Shown: positions 9,140 to 17,157 of the stretch, one piece after another | How positions within the stretch are numbered: position 1 is the stretch's first letter | Layout of the letters: each line of letters opens with the position of its first letter | Source of the DNA: Salipiger abyssi | GTDB taxonomy: Bacteria; Pseudomonadota; Alphaproteobacteria; Rhodobacterales; Rhodobacteraceae | Length of the DNA: 64,000 nt | Assembly: GCF_001975705.1 (NCBI RefSeq) | Contig: NZ_CP015090.1 | Location: 62,001 to 126,000, forward strand | Reading direction: 5' to 3' | The notes under the pieces: model-generated | The model's input: only the letters and a program-made list of their open reading frames with translations | What the model was told of the DNA's origin: nothing | Databases searched by the model: none | Translations under genes and position numbers: made by a program

Positions 9140-10173
9140 TCCGGCATCGCGATCTGGAGCTTCACATCGGTGTCGCGCGCCTCGACCGCGCGGTCGAAAC
9201 CAGCGATGCTCTCTTCGAACGGCACGGTGCCCGAGATCAGCGGTGTCAGATCCACCTTGCCCGAGGCCATGAGCGCAATCGCCCGGTCATAGACATTGGC
9301 GTAGCGGAACACCGTCTCGACCCGCAGCTCCTTGGCCTGGAGCCCGACGATATCCACCGGCACCGGATCGACCGGCATGCCCACCAGCACGATCGCGCCG
9401 CCGGGCCGGGCCAGTTCATGCATGCCGAGAATGGCCGGCGCTGCGCCGGAGCATTCAAAGACCACATCTGCGCCCCAGCCATCGGTGGCCGCCGCCACCG
9501 CCTCGGCCACCGGCGTCTCGCGGATATTCACCGTCTCGATGCCGTCATAGGCGCCGATGATGTCGAGCTTGGGCTGGGCGAGATCGGCGACGATCACCCT
9601 GGCGCAGCCGCCCGCGAGGGCCGCCAGCGCCACCATCATGCCGATCGGGCCGGCGCCGGTGACCACCGCGATATCGCCCGGCTGGATGCGCGCCCGCAGC
9701 GCCGCCTGCATGCCGATGGCGAAAGGCTCGACCATGGCGCCCTCGGCAAAGCTGACGCTCTCGGGCAGCTTGTAGGTAAAGGCGGCGGGGTGGATCACCT
9801 CGGGGGTCAGGCAGCCATGCACCGGCGGCGTCGCCCAGAAGCGCACCGCCGGATCGACATTGTAGATCCCCAGCTTGCTGGCGCGGCTGTCCGGGTCGGG
9901 AATGCCGGGCTCCATGCAGACCCGGTCGCCGGGTTTCAGCCCGCTCACCTCGCTGCCGCATTCGATCACCGTGCCCGAGGCCTCGTGCCCCAGCACCATC
10001 GGCTCGGTCACCACGAAATGGCCGATCTTGCCATGGGTGTAATAATGCACATCCGAGCCGCAGATACCGACCGTATGGGTCTTGATCCGCACGTCGCGCG
10101 GCCCGAGCGTGCCGGGACTGTCGAACTCCCGCAGGGCGAGCCTGCCCTTTTCCTCCAGAACCAGCGCCTTCAT
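9136..10173 (-). CDS. Zinc-dependent polyol dehydrogenase, xylitol dehydrogenase (D-xylulose reductase) type
   Basis: A 345-residue medium-chain dehydrogenase. Catalytic zinc ligands appear as Cys38 ([10 protein letters not shown]), His63-Glu64 (GHEASG) and the VEPFAIG glutamate; the NAD+ Rossmann motif is GAGPIGMM. The structural-zinc lobe has no cysteines ([18 protein letters not shown]), as in sorbitol/xylitol dehydrogenases that lack the second zinc. It would oxidise xylitol to D-xylulose, which the overlapping xylulokinase consumes. A longer frame upstream exists, but the ATG at 10173 has GGGAGGAA ahead of it and matches the family N-terminus. Sorbitol or D-arabitol activity is possible. 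Confidence 0.88.
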   Translation of the reverse strand: MKALVLEEKGRLALREFDSPGTLGPRDVRIKTHTVGICGSDVHYYTHGKIGHFVVTEPMVLGHEASGTVIECGSEVSGLKPGDRVCMEPGIPDPDSRASKLGIYNVDPAVRFWATPPVHGCLTPEVIHPAAFTYKLPESVSFAEGAMVEPFAIGMQAALRARIQPGDIAVVTGAGPIGMMVALAALAGGCARVIVADLAQPKLDIIGAYDGIETVNIRETPVAEAVAAATDGWGADVVFECSGAAPAILGMHELARPGGAIVLVGMPVDPVPVDIVGLQAKELRVETVFRYANVYDRAIALMASGKVDLTPLISGTVPFEESIAGFDRAVEARDTDVKLQIAMPE

Positions 10174-10600
10174 GCAGTGTTCCTCCCTTGGATCGTCCGT
10201 TCGTGCCCTCTGTGCTGTCGCGCCGCGCGGGGCTTGTAAATGAAAACCCGCCGGCACCTGAAAATTTTGCACTGCGGCGGAAAAATCGTATCGACCCCCG
10301 GCCCGAAACCGCCCGAAACCCCGGAAAATGCCGGGGCGCGCGCCGAAAGCGGCCAGAGGCACCTGTGCTGATTCGAACACGGCCCCGCCGTCGCCGCCAT
10401 CCCGCAAACGGCCCTATCCATCGAATATTGTGGAAAACTCTTGCGCGAATCCGGCGATTCCGACAATAGTCACGGAAAAGCGTTCGAACACGCCAATTTC
10501 CGTGAACACGAAGTGGCGCCACAGCCACCGGCCCCGGATCTTGGCGTCATGAAACGACAAGACAGGCGCTTGCACAAGGCGCAAGAGGCGGCAGAGACAG
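10174..10600. other. Intergenic region between the pentitol operon and repA
   Basis: A 427-bp gap separating divergent genes, with no credible gene. It contains a DnaA-box-like TGTGGAAAA (10429-10437, reverse TTTTCCACA), a 10-bp direct repeat TTCGAACACG (10372-10381 and 10483-10492) and the palindrome GTGGCGCCAC (10513-10522) about 80 bp before repA. These are plausible parts of the repABC promoter and of the divergent polyol-gene promoter; none is proven. Confidence 0.5.
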
Positions 10601-11815
10601 ATGGAAGATATCTTCGTTCAGGAAGACCTCAATACGGTTATACGCGAGCATTCGGAAATGCTCGCCACCCAGCTCCATGCGCAGGGTGAGAGCCTGTTTC
10701 CGCCCGATGCCTCCAAGAGCATGCGCAAGTTCACCTCCGGCGAGGCAGCGGCGATGCTCGGCGTCAATGACAGCTACCTGCGCAAGCTGCATCTCGAAGG
10801 CCGCGGCCCCTCGCCCGAGCTGACGCCGGGCAATCGCAGGCTCTATTCCGTGCAGGATCTCGTGGATCTGCGGGTGCTGCTGGAAAAGACCGCCCGCAAG
10901 CCCGGCGATTACCTGCCCGGACGGCGCCTCGCGCCCGAGGGCAGCGACAGCAAATATATCGACCGCATGCAGATCATCGGCGTGATGAACTTCAAGGGCG
11001 GCTCGGGCAAGACCACCACCTCCGCGCATCTGGCGCAGCGGCTGGCGCTGCTCGGCTACCGCGTGCTGGCCATCGACCTCGATCCGCAGGCCTCGCTCAC
11101 CGCGCTGCACGGCGTGCAGCCGGAATACGACCTGCTCGACGGCGGCACGCTCTACGACGCCATCCGCTATGACGATCCGGCGCCGATCTCCACCGTCATC
11201 CGCAAGACCTATATCCCCGGGCTCGATCTCATCCCCGGCAATCTCGAACTGATGGAATTCGAGCACGACACCCCGCGCGCACTGGCGCAGGGCAATGCTG
11301 GGCTGTTCTTTTTCCGGGTGAAAGAGGCTCTGTCCCAGGTCGATTCCGACTATGACGTCGTGGTGATCGACTGCCCGCCGCAGCTCGGCTTTCTCACCAT
11401 GTCGGCGCTCTCCGCCGCCACCGGCGTGCTGGTGACCATCCACCCCGAGATGCTCGACGTGATGTCGATGTCGCAATTCCTGCGCATGACCGCCGACCTG
11501 ATGGACGTGATCGCCGAATCCGGCGCCGACATGAAACACGACTGGATGCGCTATCTGTTAACGCGGTATGAACCCACCGACGCCCCTCAGAACCGGATCG
11601 TCGCCTTTCTCCGGACCATGTATGGCGAGAAGGTGCTGAACGCGCCGATGCTGAAATCCACCGCGATCTCGGATGCCGGGCTGACCAAACAGACACTCTA
11701 CGAGGTCGAGCGCTCAGCCTTCACCCGGTCCACCTATGATCGCGCCATCGAAAGCCTGAATGCGGTGAACGATGAGATCGCCGCGCTGATTCAGGCGACA
11801 TGGGGACGCAAATGA
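10601..11815 (+). CDS. repA: Plasmid partition ATPase RepA (ParA family)
   Basis: A 404-residue ParA-type ATPase of the repABC class. An N-terminal DNA-binding region of about 120 residues (TSGEAAAMLGVNDSYLRKLHLEG, a MerR-like helix-turn-helix) precedes the deviant Walker A KGGSGKTT at 132-139; DLDPQASL follows and DYDVVVIDCPPQLG marks the Walker A' region. RepA with ADP represses the repABC promoter, and RepA-ATP with RepB drives segregation. It is the first gene of the repABC operon; its stop overlaps the repB start (ATGA). Length is typical of the family. This places the window on a low-copy plasmid or chromid. Confidence 0.97.
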   Translation: MEDIFVQEDLNTVIREHSEMLATQLHAQGESLFPPDASKSMRKFTSGEAAAMLGVNDSYLRKLHLEGRGPSPELTPGNRRLYSVQDLVDLRVLLEKTARKPGDYLPGRRLAPEGSDSKYIDRMQIIGVMNFKGGSGKTTTSAHLAQRLALLGYRVLAIDLDPQASLTALHGVQPEYDLLDGGTLYDAIRYDDPAPISTVIRKTYIPGLDLIPGNLELMEFEHDTPRALAQGNAGLFFFRVKEALSQVDSDYDVVVIDCPPQLGFLTMSALSAATGVLVTIHPEMLDVMSMSQFLRMTADLMDVIAESGADMKHDWMRYLLTRYEPTDAPQNRIVAFLRTMYGEKVLNAPMLKSTAISDAGLTKQTLYEVERSAFTRSTYDRAIESLNAVNDEIAALIQATWGRK

Positions 11816-12819
11816 CCGATAGCCGCAAGAAACGCATGTCGATGCTCGACAGTCTCGCCGCCGCCGGATCGGGCAGCGCCGCGCCGTCGATGATGTCCAC
11901 CAACCGTGCCCTGCGCTCGGCGCGCAACGCGGTCGACAATCACCATGTCTGGGAGCTCGACCCCGGCGCCATCGACGACGACCGCATGCGCGACCGGCTC
12001 GACCCGGCGGATGTGATCGACCTGCGCCACGCCATCGAACAGAACGGCCAGACCGTGCCGATCCTGGTGCGCCGCCACCCGAGCGAGCCCGACCGCTACC
12101 TGCTGGTCTATGGCCGCCGCCGGCTGGAGGCGATCCGCCAGTCCGACAGTGTGACCAAGGTCCGTGCGCTGGTGGCCAGTCTCGACGACAGCGCCGCGAT
12201 GCAGGCGCAGATCTCCGAGAACATGGCCCGGCGCGACCTCTCCTATATCGAAAAGGCGCTCTTTGCGCAGGAGCTGGTAGAGCAGGGCTTCGGCAATCAG
12301 GCCCGCGTGGCCGAGGTGCTGACGGTGACGAAATCCTCCGTCTCCATGGCCATGGCCATCGCCGGCAGCGTCGGGCGCGAGCTGATCGAGGCGATCGGCG
12401 CCGCGCATGGCATCGGGCGCCCGCGCTGGGAGGCCCTGTCGCGCGCCATCGACGAGACCGGCGCCGACCGCGCCGAACTCGCCGCCCTGGCCGAGCGGGT
12501 GCACACAGAGGCGGAAACCGCCCTCGTCCGGCAGGAGCCCGTGCCCGAGGATGTCTCCGTCGCCGCGTTCGAGGCAGTGCTGAAAGCGGTGAGCGCCTCC
12601 CCTGCCCCGCGCCGGAGCACCGCGCAGAGCACGGGCAAATCCGCGCCCGCAAAACATCCGATCACCATCGGTGGCCGCAAGGCAGGCAGCGTCAAACGCA
12701 CCGCCAAGGGCCTCGCCATCGACCTAGACGAGCCCGGCTTTGCCGACTGGCTCGAGGCCGAAGCACAAGAGGTGATCGAAGAGCTTCACGCCCGCTGGAG
12801 AACCCGGGCGGAAGACTGA
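11812..12819 (+). CDS. repB: Plasmid partition protein RepB (ParB family)
   Basis: About 335 residues, typical for RepB. The ParB/Srx domain is visible from residue 80: TVPILVRRHP, then the CTP-binding GRRR at 101-104 and QISENMARRDLSYIEKA at 133-149, followed by a helix-turn-helix (VAEVLTVTKSSVSMAMAIAG). It binds centromere-like palindromes and stimulates RepA. The ATG at 11812 overlaps the repA stop and has GGGGAC upstream; an ATG four codons earlier (11800) is the alternative. The gene is followed by the regulatory repB-repC gap. Confidence 0.96.
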   Translation: MTDSRKKRMSMLDSLAAAGSGSAAPSMMSTNRALRSARNAVDNHHVWELDPGAIDDDRMRDRLDPADVIDLRHAIEQNGQTVPILVRRHPSEPDRYLLVYGRRRLEAIRQSDSVTKVRALVASLDDSAAMQAQISENMARRDLSYIEKALFAQELVEQGFGNQARVAEVLTVTKSSVSMAMAIAGSVGRELIEAIGAAHGIGRPRWEALSRAIDETGADRAELAALAERVHTEAETALVRQEPVPEDVSVAAFEAVLKAVSASPAPRRSTAQSTGKSAPAKHPITIGGRKAGSVKRTAKGLAIDLDEPGFADWLEAEAQEVIEELHARWRTRAED

Positions 12820-12940
12820 GGAAGAGCAGCAAAACCAAAAAGGAGGCACGGCACAGGCAAAAGAAAAGGTCCCGCAAAGACGGCGCTTCACGAGACCCAG
12901 ACTTGTTTTTCGCACTCTCAAGCTAGTGGTCGGCAACGTT
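12820..12940 (-). ncRNA. Candidate counter-transcribed incompatibility RNA (ctRNA) in the repB-repC gap
   Basis: repABC operons encode a small antisense RNA between repB and repC that limits RepC. Here the minus strand has a good intrinsic terminator: stem GGTCTCG / CGGGACC (12891-12897 with 12868-12874) followed by TTTTCTTTT (12867-12859). This fits the 3' end of a short RNA transcribed away from repC. I could not identify a convincing promoter, so the 5' end, probably 12930-12990, is uncertain. Confidence 0.5.
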
Positions 12941-12941
12941 C

Positions 12942-12980
12942 CCCGCAAGTCCAAAGTGATTCGCGGACCGGGATTTTTTT
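12942..12980 (+). terminator. Attenuator hairpin immediately upstream of repC
   Basis: On the plus strand CCCG-(CAA)-GTCC pairs with GGAC-CGGG around a 12-base loop and is followed by seven consecutive T residues (12974-12980), 17 bp before the repC ATG. This is a rho-independent terminator shape in the leader, fitting the model in which ctRNA binding favours premature termination upstream of repC. Confidence 0.6.
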
Positions 12981-12997
12981 GTCTTCGTGATAAATTC

Positions 12998-14227
12998 ATG
13001 GACTATCGACCCATCACGCCTTTCGGGCGGCCGGTGGAGGCTGGCCAATTGCAGGCGAGCCTCCGGCATCGTGACGCGGAAACCACCCCCTGCCCCGCCG
13101 TCGACAAGTGGCAGGCCCTGCGCAGCCTTTCCGCCGCGCGCGAAATCTACGGCCTCTCGGATCGCGACCTCGCTGTGTTGCAGGCGCTCATCAGCTTTCA
13201 CCCCGAGACCCGGCTCGACCCGAGCGCCGGCGCCCCGGTGGTCTACCCGTCCAACGCCTCGATCTGCGAGCGGCTGAACGGCATGCCCTGCTCGACCATG
13301 CGCCGCCATCTCGGCCATCTCGTCGCCGCCGGCATCCTCCTGCGCCGCGACAGCCCGAACGGCAAGCGCTACGCCCGCCGCCTCGCCGGAACCAAGGTCG
13401 CCTATGGCTTCGACCTCACGCCCCTCGCGCATCGCTTTGCCGAATTCCAGGACGCCGCCGAGCGGCTGAAGGCCCGCAACGACCGCCTGCGGCACCTGCG
13501 CGAGATCGTCAGCCTGATGCGCCGCGACCTCGCCGCCCTCGCCGAGTTCGGCGCCATGGAACATCCGGACGCCGCTTCATGGGATGCCTTCGACGACCTC
13601 GCCCGGCTCACCGCACGGACGCTGCGCCGCAAGCTCGACGAGGACAAGCTGACGGCCATTCAGGCCACTCTGACCGACGCATTGACCACCGCGCAGCAGG
13701 CGCTGGAGCTTGTGAAAACACCGAATCTGAGCAGCAGTGACGACCGGATTGAGCAGCACCATCAGAGTTCAGAAAAAGACTCTTTTGAATCTGAACACGG
13801 CTGTGAAAGCGCTAAGGCGAACACCACACCGGGGCAGAACAAGGAGCTTGGTGTCGCCGAGGCATCCGCAAACGCTTCGGCAACTGTCGTGCCGTTGCCA
13901 GAGACCCGTACGCCGCCTTTACGGATGGTTCTCTCCGTTTGCGGAGAATTGCAGAGCTACAGCCCGGATCCCATTCGCGGCTGGCCGGACCTGATCGCAG
14001 CGGCCGAGAGGCTCTATCCTATGGCCGGAATCTCGCCGGATTGCTGGGAAGACGCGGTAGGTGTGATGGGGCGCGAGCAGGCCGCCATCGTGCTGGCGGC
14101 GATGCTTGAACGGTTCACCGAGATCCGCTCACCAGGAGCCTATCTGCGGCATCTGGCGCGAATGGCATCCGAAGGCAGATTTTCCAGCGGCCCGATGCTC
14201 GCCGCGCTCACACGACGCGCGGCCTGA
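12998..14227 (+). CDS. repC: Replication initiator RepC
   Basis: A 409-residue replication initiator. The N-terminus MDYRPITPFGRPVEAGQL is the usual rhodobacterial RepC beginning, which fixes the start at 12998 although an in-frame GTG lies at 12926; that longer form would run through the leader attenuator. The N-terminal winged-helix region (SNASICERLNGMPCSTMRRHL) binds the origin, which in repABC plasmids lies inside repC; a lower-GC stretch at about 13730-13810 is the likely place. The C-terminal domain contains WEDAVGVMGREQAAIVLAAML, conserved in the family. Expression is controlled by the leader hairpin and ctRNA. Confidence 0.95.
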   Translation: MDYRPITPFGRPVEAGQLQASLRHRDAETTPCPAVDKWQALRSLSAAREIYGLSDRDLAVLQALISFHPETRLDPSAGAPVVYPSNASICERLNGMPCSTMRRHLGHLVAAGILLRRDSPNGKRYARRLAGTKVAYGFDLTPLAHRFAEFQDAAERLKARNDRLRHLREIVSLMRRDLAALAEFGAMEHPDAASWDAFDDLARLTARTLRRKLDEDKLTAIQATLTDALTTAQQALELVKTPNLSSSDDRIEQHHQSSEKDSFESEHGCESAKANTTPGQNKELGVAEASANASATVVPLPETRTPPLRMVLSVCGELQSYSPDPIRGWPDLIAAAERLYPMAGISPDCWEDAVGVMGREQAAIVLAAMLERFTEIRSPGAYLRHLARMASEGRFSSGPMLAALTRRAA

Positions 14228-14231
14228 GATC

Positions 14232-14245
14232 TTCACAGCTGTGAA
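14232..14245. promoter_or_regulatory. Centromere-like palindrome, copy 1 (TTCACAGCTGTGAA)
   Basis: Perfect 14-bp palindrome TTCACAGCTGTGAA starting 5 bp after the repC stop. Perfect 14-16 bp palindromes beside repABC genes are the usual RepB (ParB) binding sites of these plasmids, so this is the best candidate parS. Confidence 0.75.
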
Positions 14246-14256
14246 CACTCGCAACG

Positions 14257-14272
14257 GTTCACAGCTGTGAAC
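14257..14272. promoter_or_regulatory. Centromere-like palindrome, copy 2 (GTTCACAGCTGTGAAC)
   Basis: Perfect 16-bp palindrome containing the same 14-bp core as the copy 25 bp upstream. The two centres are about 26 bp apart, close to two and a half helical turns. I saw no third copy near repA or in the repB-repC gap. Confidence 0.75.
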
Positions 14273-14387
14273 GTCCGGTTCGCGCCTGGATATGCGCGCA
14301 TTATCGGACATGGCGAAAATCCTCAGGGGAGGGCGGTTTTCGTGCTAAAATGTGGAATGAAGCGCCGTCATCGAATAGGCTGAAGAG

Positions 14388-15278
14388 ATGATCCAGACCC
14401 ACTCAGATCCCGATACAGGCTCTCACACCCTACCCGGACTGCCCACCTGGGTCACCCGGAGATCTGCCGAAAATGCCGAAGATGTGGCGTTTTTGTCGGG
14501 CGCAGCGCTGATCCATCTGCACCACGCCCTCAACCGTCCGGGCATCCCCCACACTCTTCTCCGCGACCGCCTTGCCCTGAGCGCCGCAGAGGCCTGCCTG
14601 ACCTCAAGTGGACGCCCCGAACGCGCCGCCGATCTGCGCGACGTCCTGCATCTGCTACGACCCGGAGACCACCCCGGCCCGGCGGGTGAGATCTACCTGA
14701 GCTGGCGGCGTGCTGTCGAGCGGCCGGTCTCTGCCAAGGCGCTGCACCGCGCATTGCCCGCCCATTCCGCCGACCGGATCGCAACCTGGCTCGATGCGGG
14801 ACAGGGCGTTCCGATGCGGCGGACGGCGATGGTGCTGGAGCGTGTTCTGACCGATGCGCCGCAGGACGAGATCGCGGCCCTGATCCTGGCCGATGCGACC
14901 CTGTCGCGGGCGCTGGGGTGGGATCATCTTGTGCCGCTCCTGGCGGGGCGGTTGAGCCGGCGGGATCTGCGCAAGAGCGGGGACGAGCTGCGGCATGCCT
15001 GCCATCGTGCGGCTGTCGCAGCGGTGCCGGAGATCGCGGGGCTCGCCGGGGATCTCGCCCGCCGTGCCGCGCGGCTGGAGGCGGTGGCGCCGAAGTTGCG
15101 GGCGAAACCGGCGGCGCAGGCGGTGGCGCTGTTCCTGAGCCGGGATGCGCTGAGCGCCGGAGGGTTGAAACATCTGATGTCAGACCGCGCGGCGCGGCGT
15201 TTCTGCGACCGGCTGGTGGCGCTCGGGGCGGTGTGTGAACTGACCGGGCGCGAGACCTTTCGGCTCTACGGGGTGTGA
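14388..15278 (+). CDS. DUF1403 family protein
   Basis: A 296-residue, mostly helical, Ala/Leu/Arg-rich soluble protein without signal peptide or membrane segment. The opening LPGLPTWVTRRSAENAEDVAFLSGAAL and the WLDAGQGVPMRRTAMVLE stretch match the DUF1403 proteins found on alphaproteobacterial plasmids. Its function is unknown. It directly follows the repABC palindromes and overlaps the start of scpB by 4 bp (GTGA), so the two are translationally coupled. The partnership with an ScpB suggests a role in chromosome/plasmid organisation or segregation, but that is inference from context only. Confidence 0.7.
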   Translation: MIQTHSDPDTGSHTLPGLPTWVTRRSAENAEDVAFLSGAALIHLHHALNRPGIPHTLLRDRLALSAAEACLTSSGRPERAADLRDVLHLLRPGDHPGPAGEIYLSWRRAVERPVSAKALHRALPAHSADRIATWLDAGQGVPMRRTAMVLERVLTDAPQDEIAALILADATLSRALGWDHLVPLLAGRLSRRDLRKSGDELRHACHRAAVAAVPEIAGLAGDLARRAARLEAVAPKLRAKPAAQAVALFLSRDALSAGGLKHLMSDRAARRFCDRLVALGAVCELTGRETFRLYGV

Positions 15279-15883
15279 GCATGGCCGGGGACCGCGCCGA
15301 ACCGGATCTCGACCGCGAGCTTGTCGATCTGCCGCCGGAGCTGCGCTGGCGCGAATGGATGCGGCGTATCGAGGCGGTGCTGTTCGCCAGCGCGTCGCCG
15401 GTGCCGCGCGAGGATCTGGCGCGGGTCGTGGGGCAGGGCGCTTCCGTCGAGTTGCTGGTCGAGGATCTTGCCGCCGATCTGGAGGGCCGCGCCTTTGCGG
15501 TGGCGGCGGTGACCGGCGGCTGGATCCTGCGCACCCGTCCGGCCTATGCGCCGGCGATCCGGGCGGCGGCGGATGTGGGGCAGCAGGTGCTCGACCTGAA
15601 CGAGTTCGACATCGCGGTGCTGGCGGCCATCGCCTATCACCAGCCGATCACCCGCGACGGGCTAAAGGACATCTTCGGCAAGGAGATCGCGCGCGACCTG
15701 ATCGGGCGGCTGAACGCGCGCAAGCTCATCGCCACCGGTCCGCGCAGCCCGCGCCGGGGCGCGCCTTATACCTTTGTGACCACCGAGCAGTTCCTCGTGG
15801 CCTTCGATCTGGAGAGCCTCAGCGATCTGCCCGACCGTGAGCGGCTGGAGGATGACGGGCTGACCGCGCCCGCCGGTGGCTGA
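15275..15883 (+). CDS. scpB: Plasmid-encoded ScpB-family segregation protein
   Basis: A 202-residue protein with the tandem winged-helix layout of SMC-Scp subunit ScpB: RIEAVLFASASPVPREDLARVVG in the first domain and LDLNEFDIAVLAAIAYHQPITRDGLKDIFGKEI in the second, ending with PRRGAPYTFVTTEQFLVAF. ScpB bridges SMC head regions in bacterial condensin. This copy has its own operon with DUF1403 and no ScpA or SMC gene beside it. It starts with GTG overlapping the DUF1403 stop. It may serve plasmid compaction or maintenance, or act with the chromosomal SMC-ScpA; neither is tested. Confidence 0.85.
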   Translation: MSMAGDRAEPDLDRELVDLPPELRWREWMRRIEAVLFASASPVPREDLARVVGQGASVELLVEDLAADLEGRAFAVAAVTGGWILRTRPAYAPAIRAAADVGQQVLDLNEFDIAVLAAIAYHQPITRDGLKDIFGKEIARDLIGRLNARKLIATGPRSPRRGAPYTFVTTEQFLVAFDLESLSDLPDRERLEDDGLTAPAGG

Positions 15884-15887
15884 GGGC

Positions 15888-16667
15888 TCAGGCGGCGCGC
15901 ACCACCGAACAGGCGGCGCAATAGTCCAGAAGCGCCCGGACCTGGGGCGAGTCCGGCAGAATGTTTGCCGGGTCGACGCCGAAGATGGTCACGACGGCCT
16001 GCGCCTCGCCCTGCCAGTCGAGCACGGGCGCGGCGGCGGCGACGAGGCCGGGGATGAAATTGCTGTCCACCGAGGCAAATCCCTGCGCGCGGATCGTGTC
16101 GCGAAGCGTCTCTAACCCTGCGGAATTCGCCGGTACATCGGGCAAAAGCGCGGGCTGGCGCGCGGCGCGGCGCAGCTCGGTCTCGCGCATGGGGCGGATC
16201 GCGGCCTGCGGGGCGTAGGCGAGAAAGATCCGTCCGGTGGCGGAGGTCAGCAGGGGCAGGGTCGTGCCCAGCCCGATCGAGGTCACCGTGGGCGAGAGGC
16301 CGCGCTGCCAGCGCACCACCGTGGCGCCGTCATTGGCCCAGACCGCGAGCAGCGCCGTCATGCCCGTCTGCGCCGCCAGATCCGGCAGCCCGTCGGCAGA
16401 GCTGTTGACGAAATCGTGCCGCCCGATGGCGGCGAGCCCGAGTTGCAGCGCCTCCGGCCCGAGATCGTAGCGCCCGGAGCGGCCCTCCTGCCGGACCAGC
16501 CGGGCGGTGACGAAGGAGGCGAGATAGCGGTGCACCTTGCTCGGCGGCATGCCGCAGCCGCGCGCGATGTCGGAGAGCGTGAGCGGGCCGTCCTGCCGCG
16601 CCATGAAGGCCAGCACGCCTAGCGCCGTGTCCAGCGATTTCAGCCCGTGGCCCACCTCGTCCGTCAT
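15888..16667 (-). CDS. IclR-family transcriptional regulator
   Basis: A 259-residue IclR regulator: N-terminal winged helix (LTLSDIARGCGMPPSKVHRYLASFV, about residues 29-53) and a GAF-like effector domain with the conserved LPLLTSATGRIFLAY and GFASVDSNFIPGLVAAAAPV stretches. It overlaps the thioesterase stop by 4 bp (ATGA), so the two form a minus-strand operon divergent from the aromatic CoA genes. IclR proteins in such loci usually sense the aromatic acid or its CoA ester. Palindromes of the TGGAAA..TTTCCA type seen at 24.06 and 30.8 kb resemble IclR boxes and are candidate targets. Confidence 0.9.
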   Translation of the reverse strand: MTDEVGHGLKSLDTALGVLAFMARQDGPLTLSDIARGCGMPPSKVHRYLASFVTARLVRQEGRSGRYDLGPEALQLGLAAIGRHDFVNSSADGLPDLAAQTGMTALLAVWANDGATVVRWQRGLSPTVTSIGLGTTLPLLTSATGRIFLAYAPQAAIRPMRETELRRAARQPALLPDVPANSAGLETLRDTIRAQGFASVDSNFIPGLVAAAAPVLDWQGEAQAVVTIFGVDPANILPDSPQVRALLDYCAACSVVRAA

Positions 16668-17068
16668 TCCGCTTTCTCCAACCTCTCGCGAAAGGCGTTC
16701 ATGTCACCCGCGACAATACCGTCCTTGCCGCGGATGAAAAGACAGCGCACTTCGCGGCCCTCGAAAGCCAGCCTCTCGCCGACCCGGCCCTCATAGGCGA
16801 GGGTCACGCTGCGCGCCGACCATTTCTCGACCGAGACATGCAGCTCCAGCAGGTCGCCATCCCGAATCGTGCTGCGGAACTGCGCCTGCGCATCGGCGAG
16901 CCCGAGCCCGAGACTGTCGAGATCCCGGCAGAGTTTCTGATGTCCGCCGAGCGGGCGCAGCAGCTTTTGGAAACCCGCATCCATCCAGCGAAAAATGTTC
17001 GGATAAAAGACGATACCGGCGGGATCGCAATCTCCGAAAGTCACGTCGACGGTCATCAGATGGGCCAT
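16664..17068 (-). CDS. Hotdog acyl-CoA thioesterase, 4-hydroxybenzoyl-CoA thioesterase type
   Basis: A 134-residue hotdog-fold protein. The N-terminal FGDCDPAGIVFYPNIFRWMD (residues 11-30) carries the Asp15-Pro-Ala signature of the Pseudomonas 4-hydroxybenzoyl-CoA thioesterase class. Beside an aryl-CoA monooxygenase and an aryl-CoA ligase, the natural reaction would be hydrolysis of gentisyl-CoA or another hydroxybenzoyl-CoA to the free acid, as in the ligase/hydroxylase/thioesterase triads described for salicylate and 4-hydroxybenzoate. It is divergent from the monooxygenase with a 89-bp shared promoter region that has an A+T-rich GTATTATAAAAATG. Confidence 0.85.
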   Translation of the reverse strand: MAHLMTVDVTFGDCDPAGIVFYPNIFRWMDAGFQKLLRPLGGHQKLCRDLDSLGLGLADAQAQFRSTIRDGDLLELHVSVEKWSARSVTLAYEGRVGERLAFEGREVRCLFIRGKDGIVAGDMNAFRERLEKAE

Positions 17069-17157
17069 GGAGTTTTCCGTATTATAAAAATGTTTGCACG
17101 ATTTAGAATTTTATCCTATCCATTCCTCAACGTCCATAGCTTCGGGAGGGAGGAAGG

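Noticed and set aside
12926..12997. N-terminal extension of RepC from a GTG start
   Set aside because: It would run through the leader hairpin and T tract, and the family N-terminus begins at the ATG at 12998.
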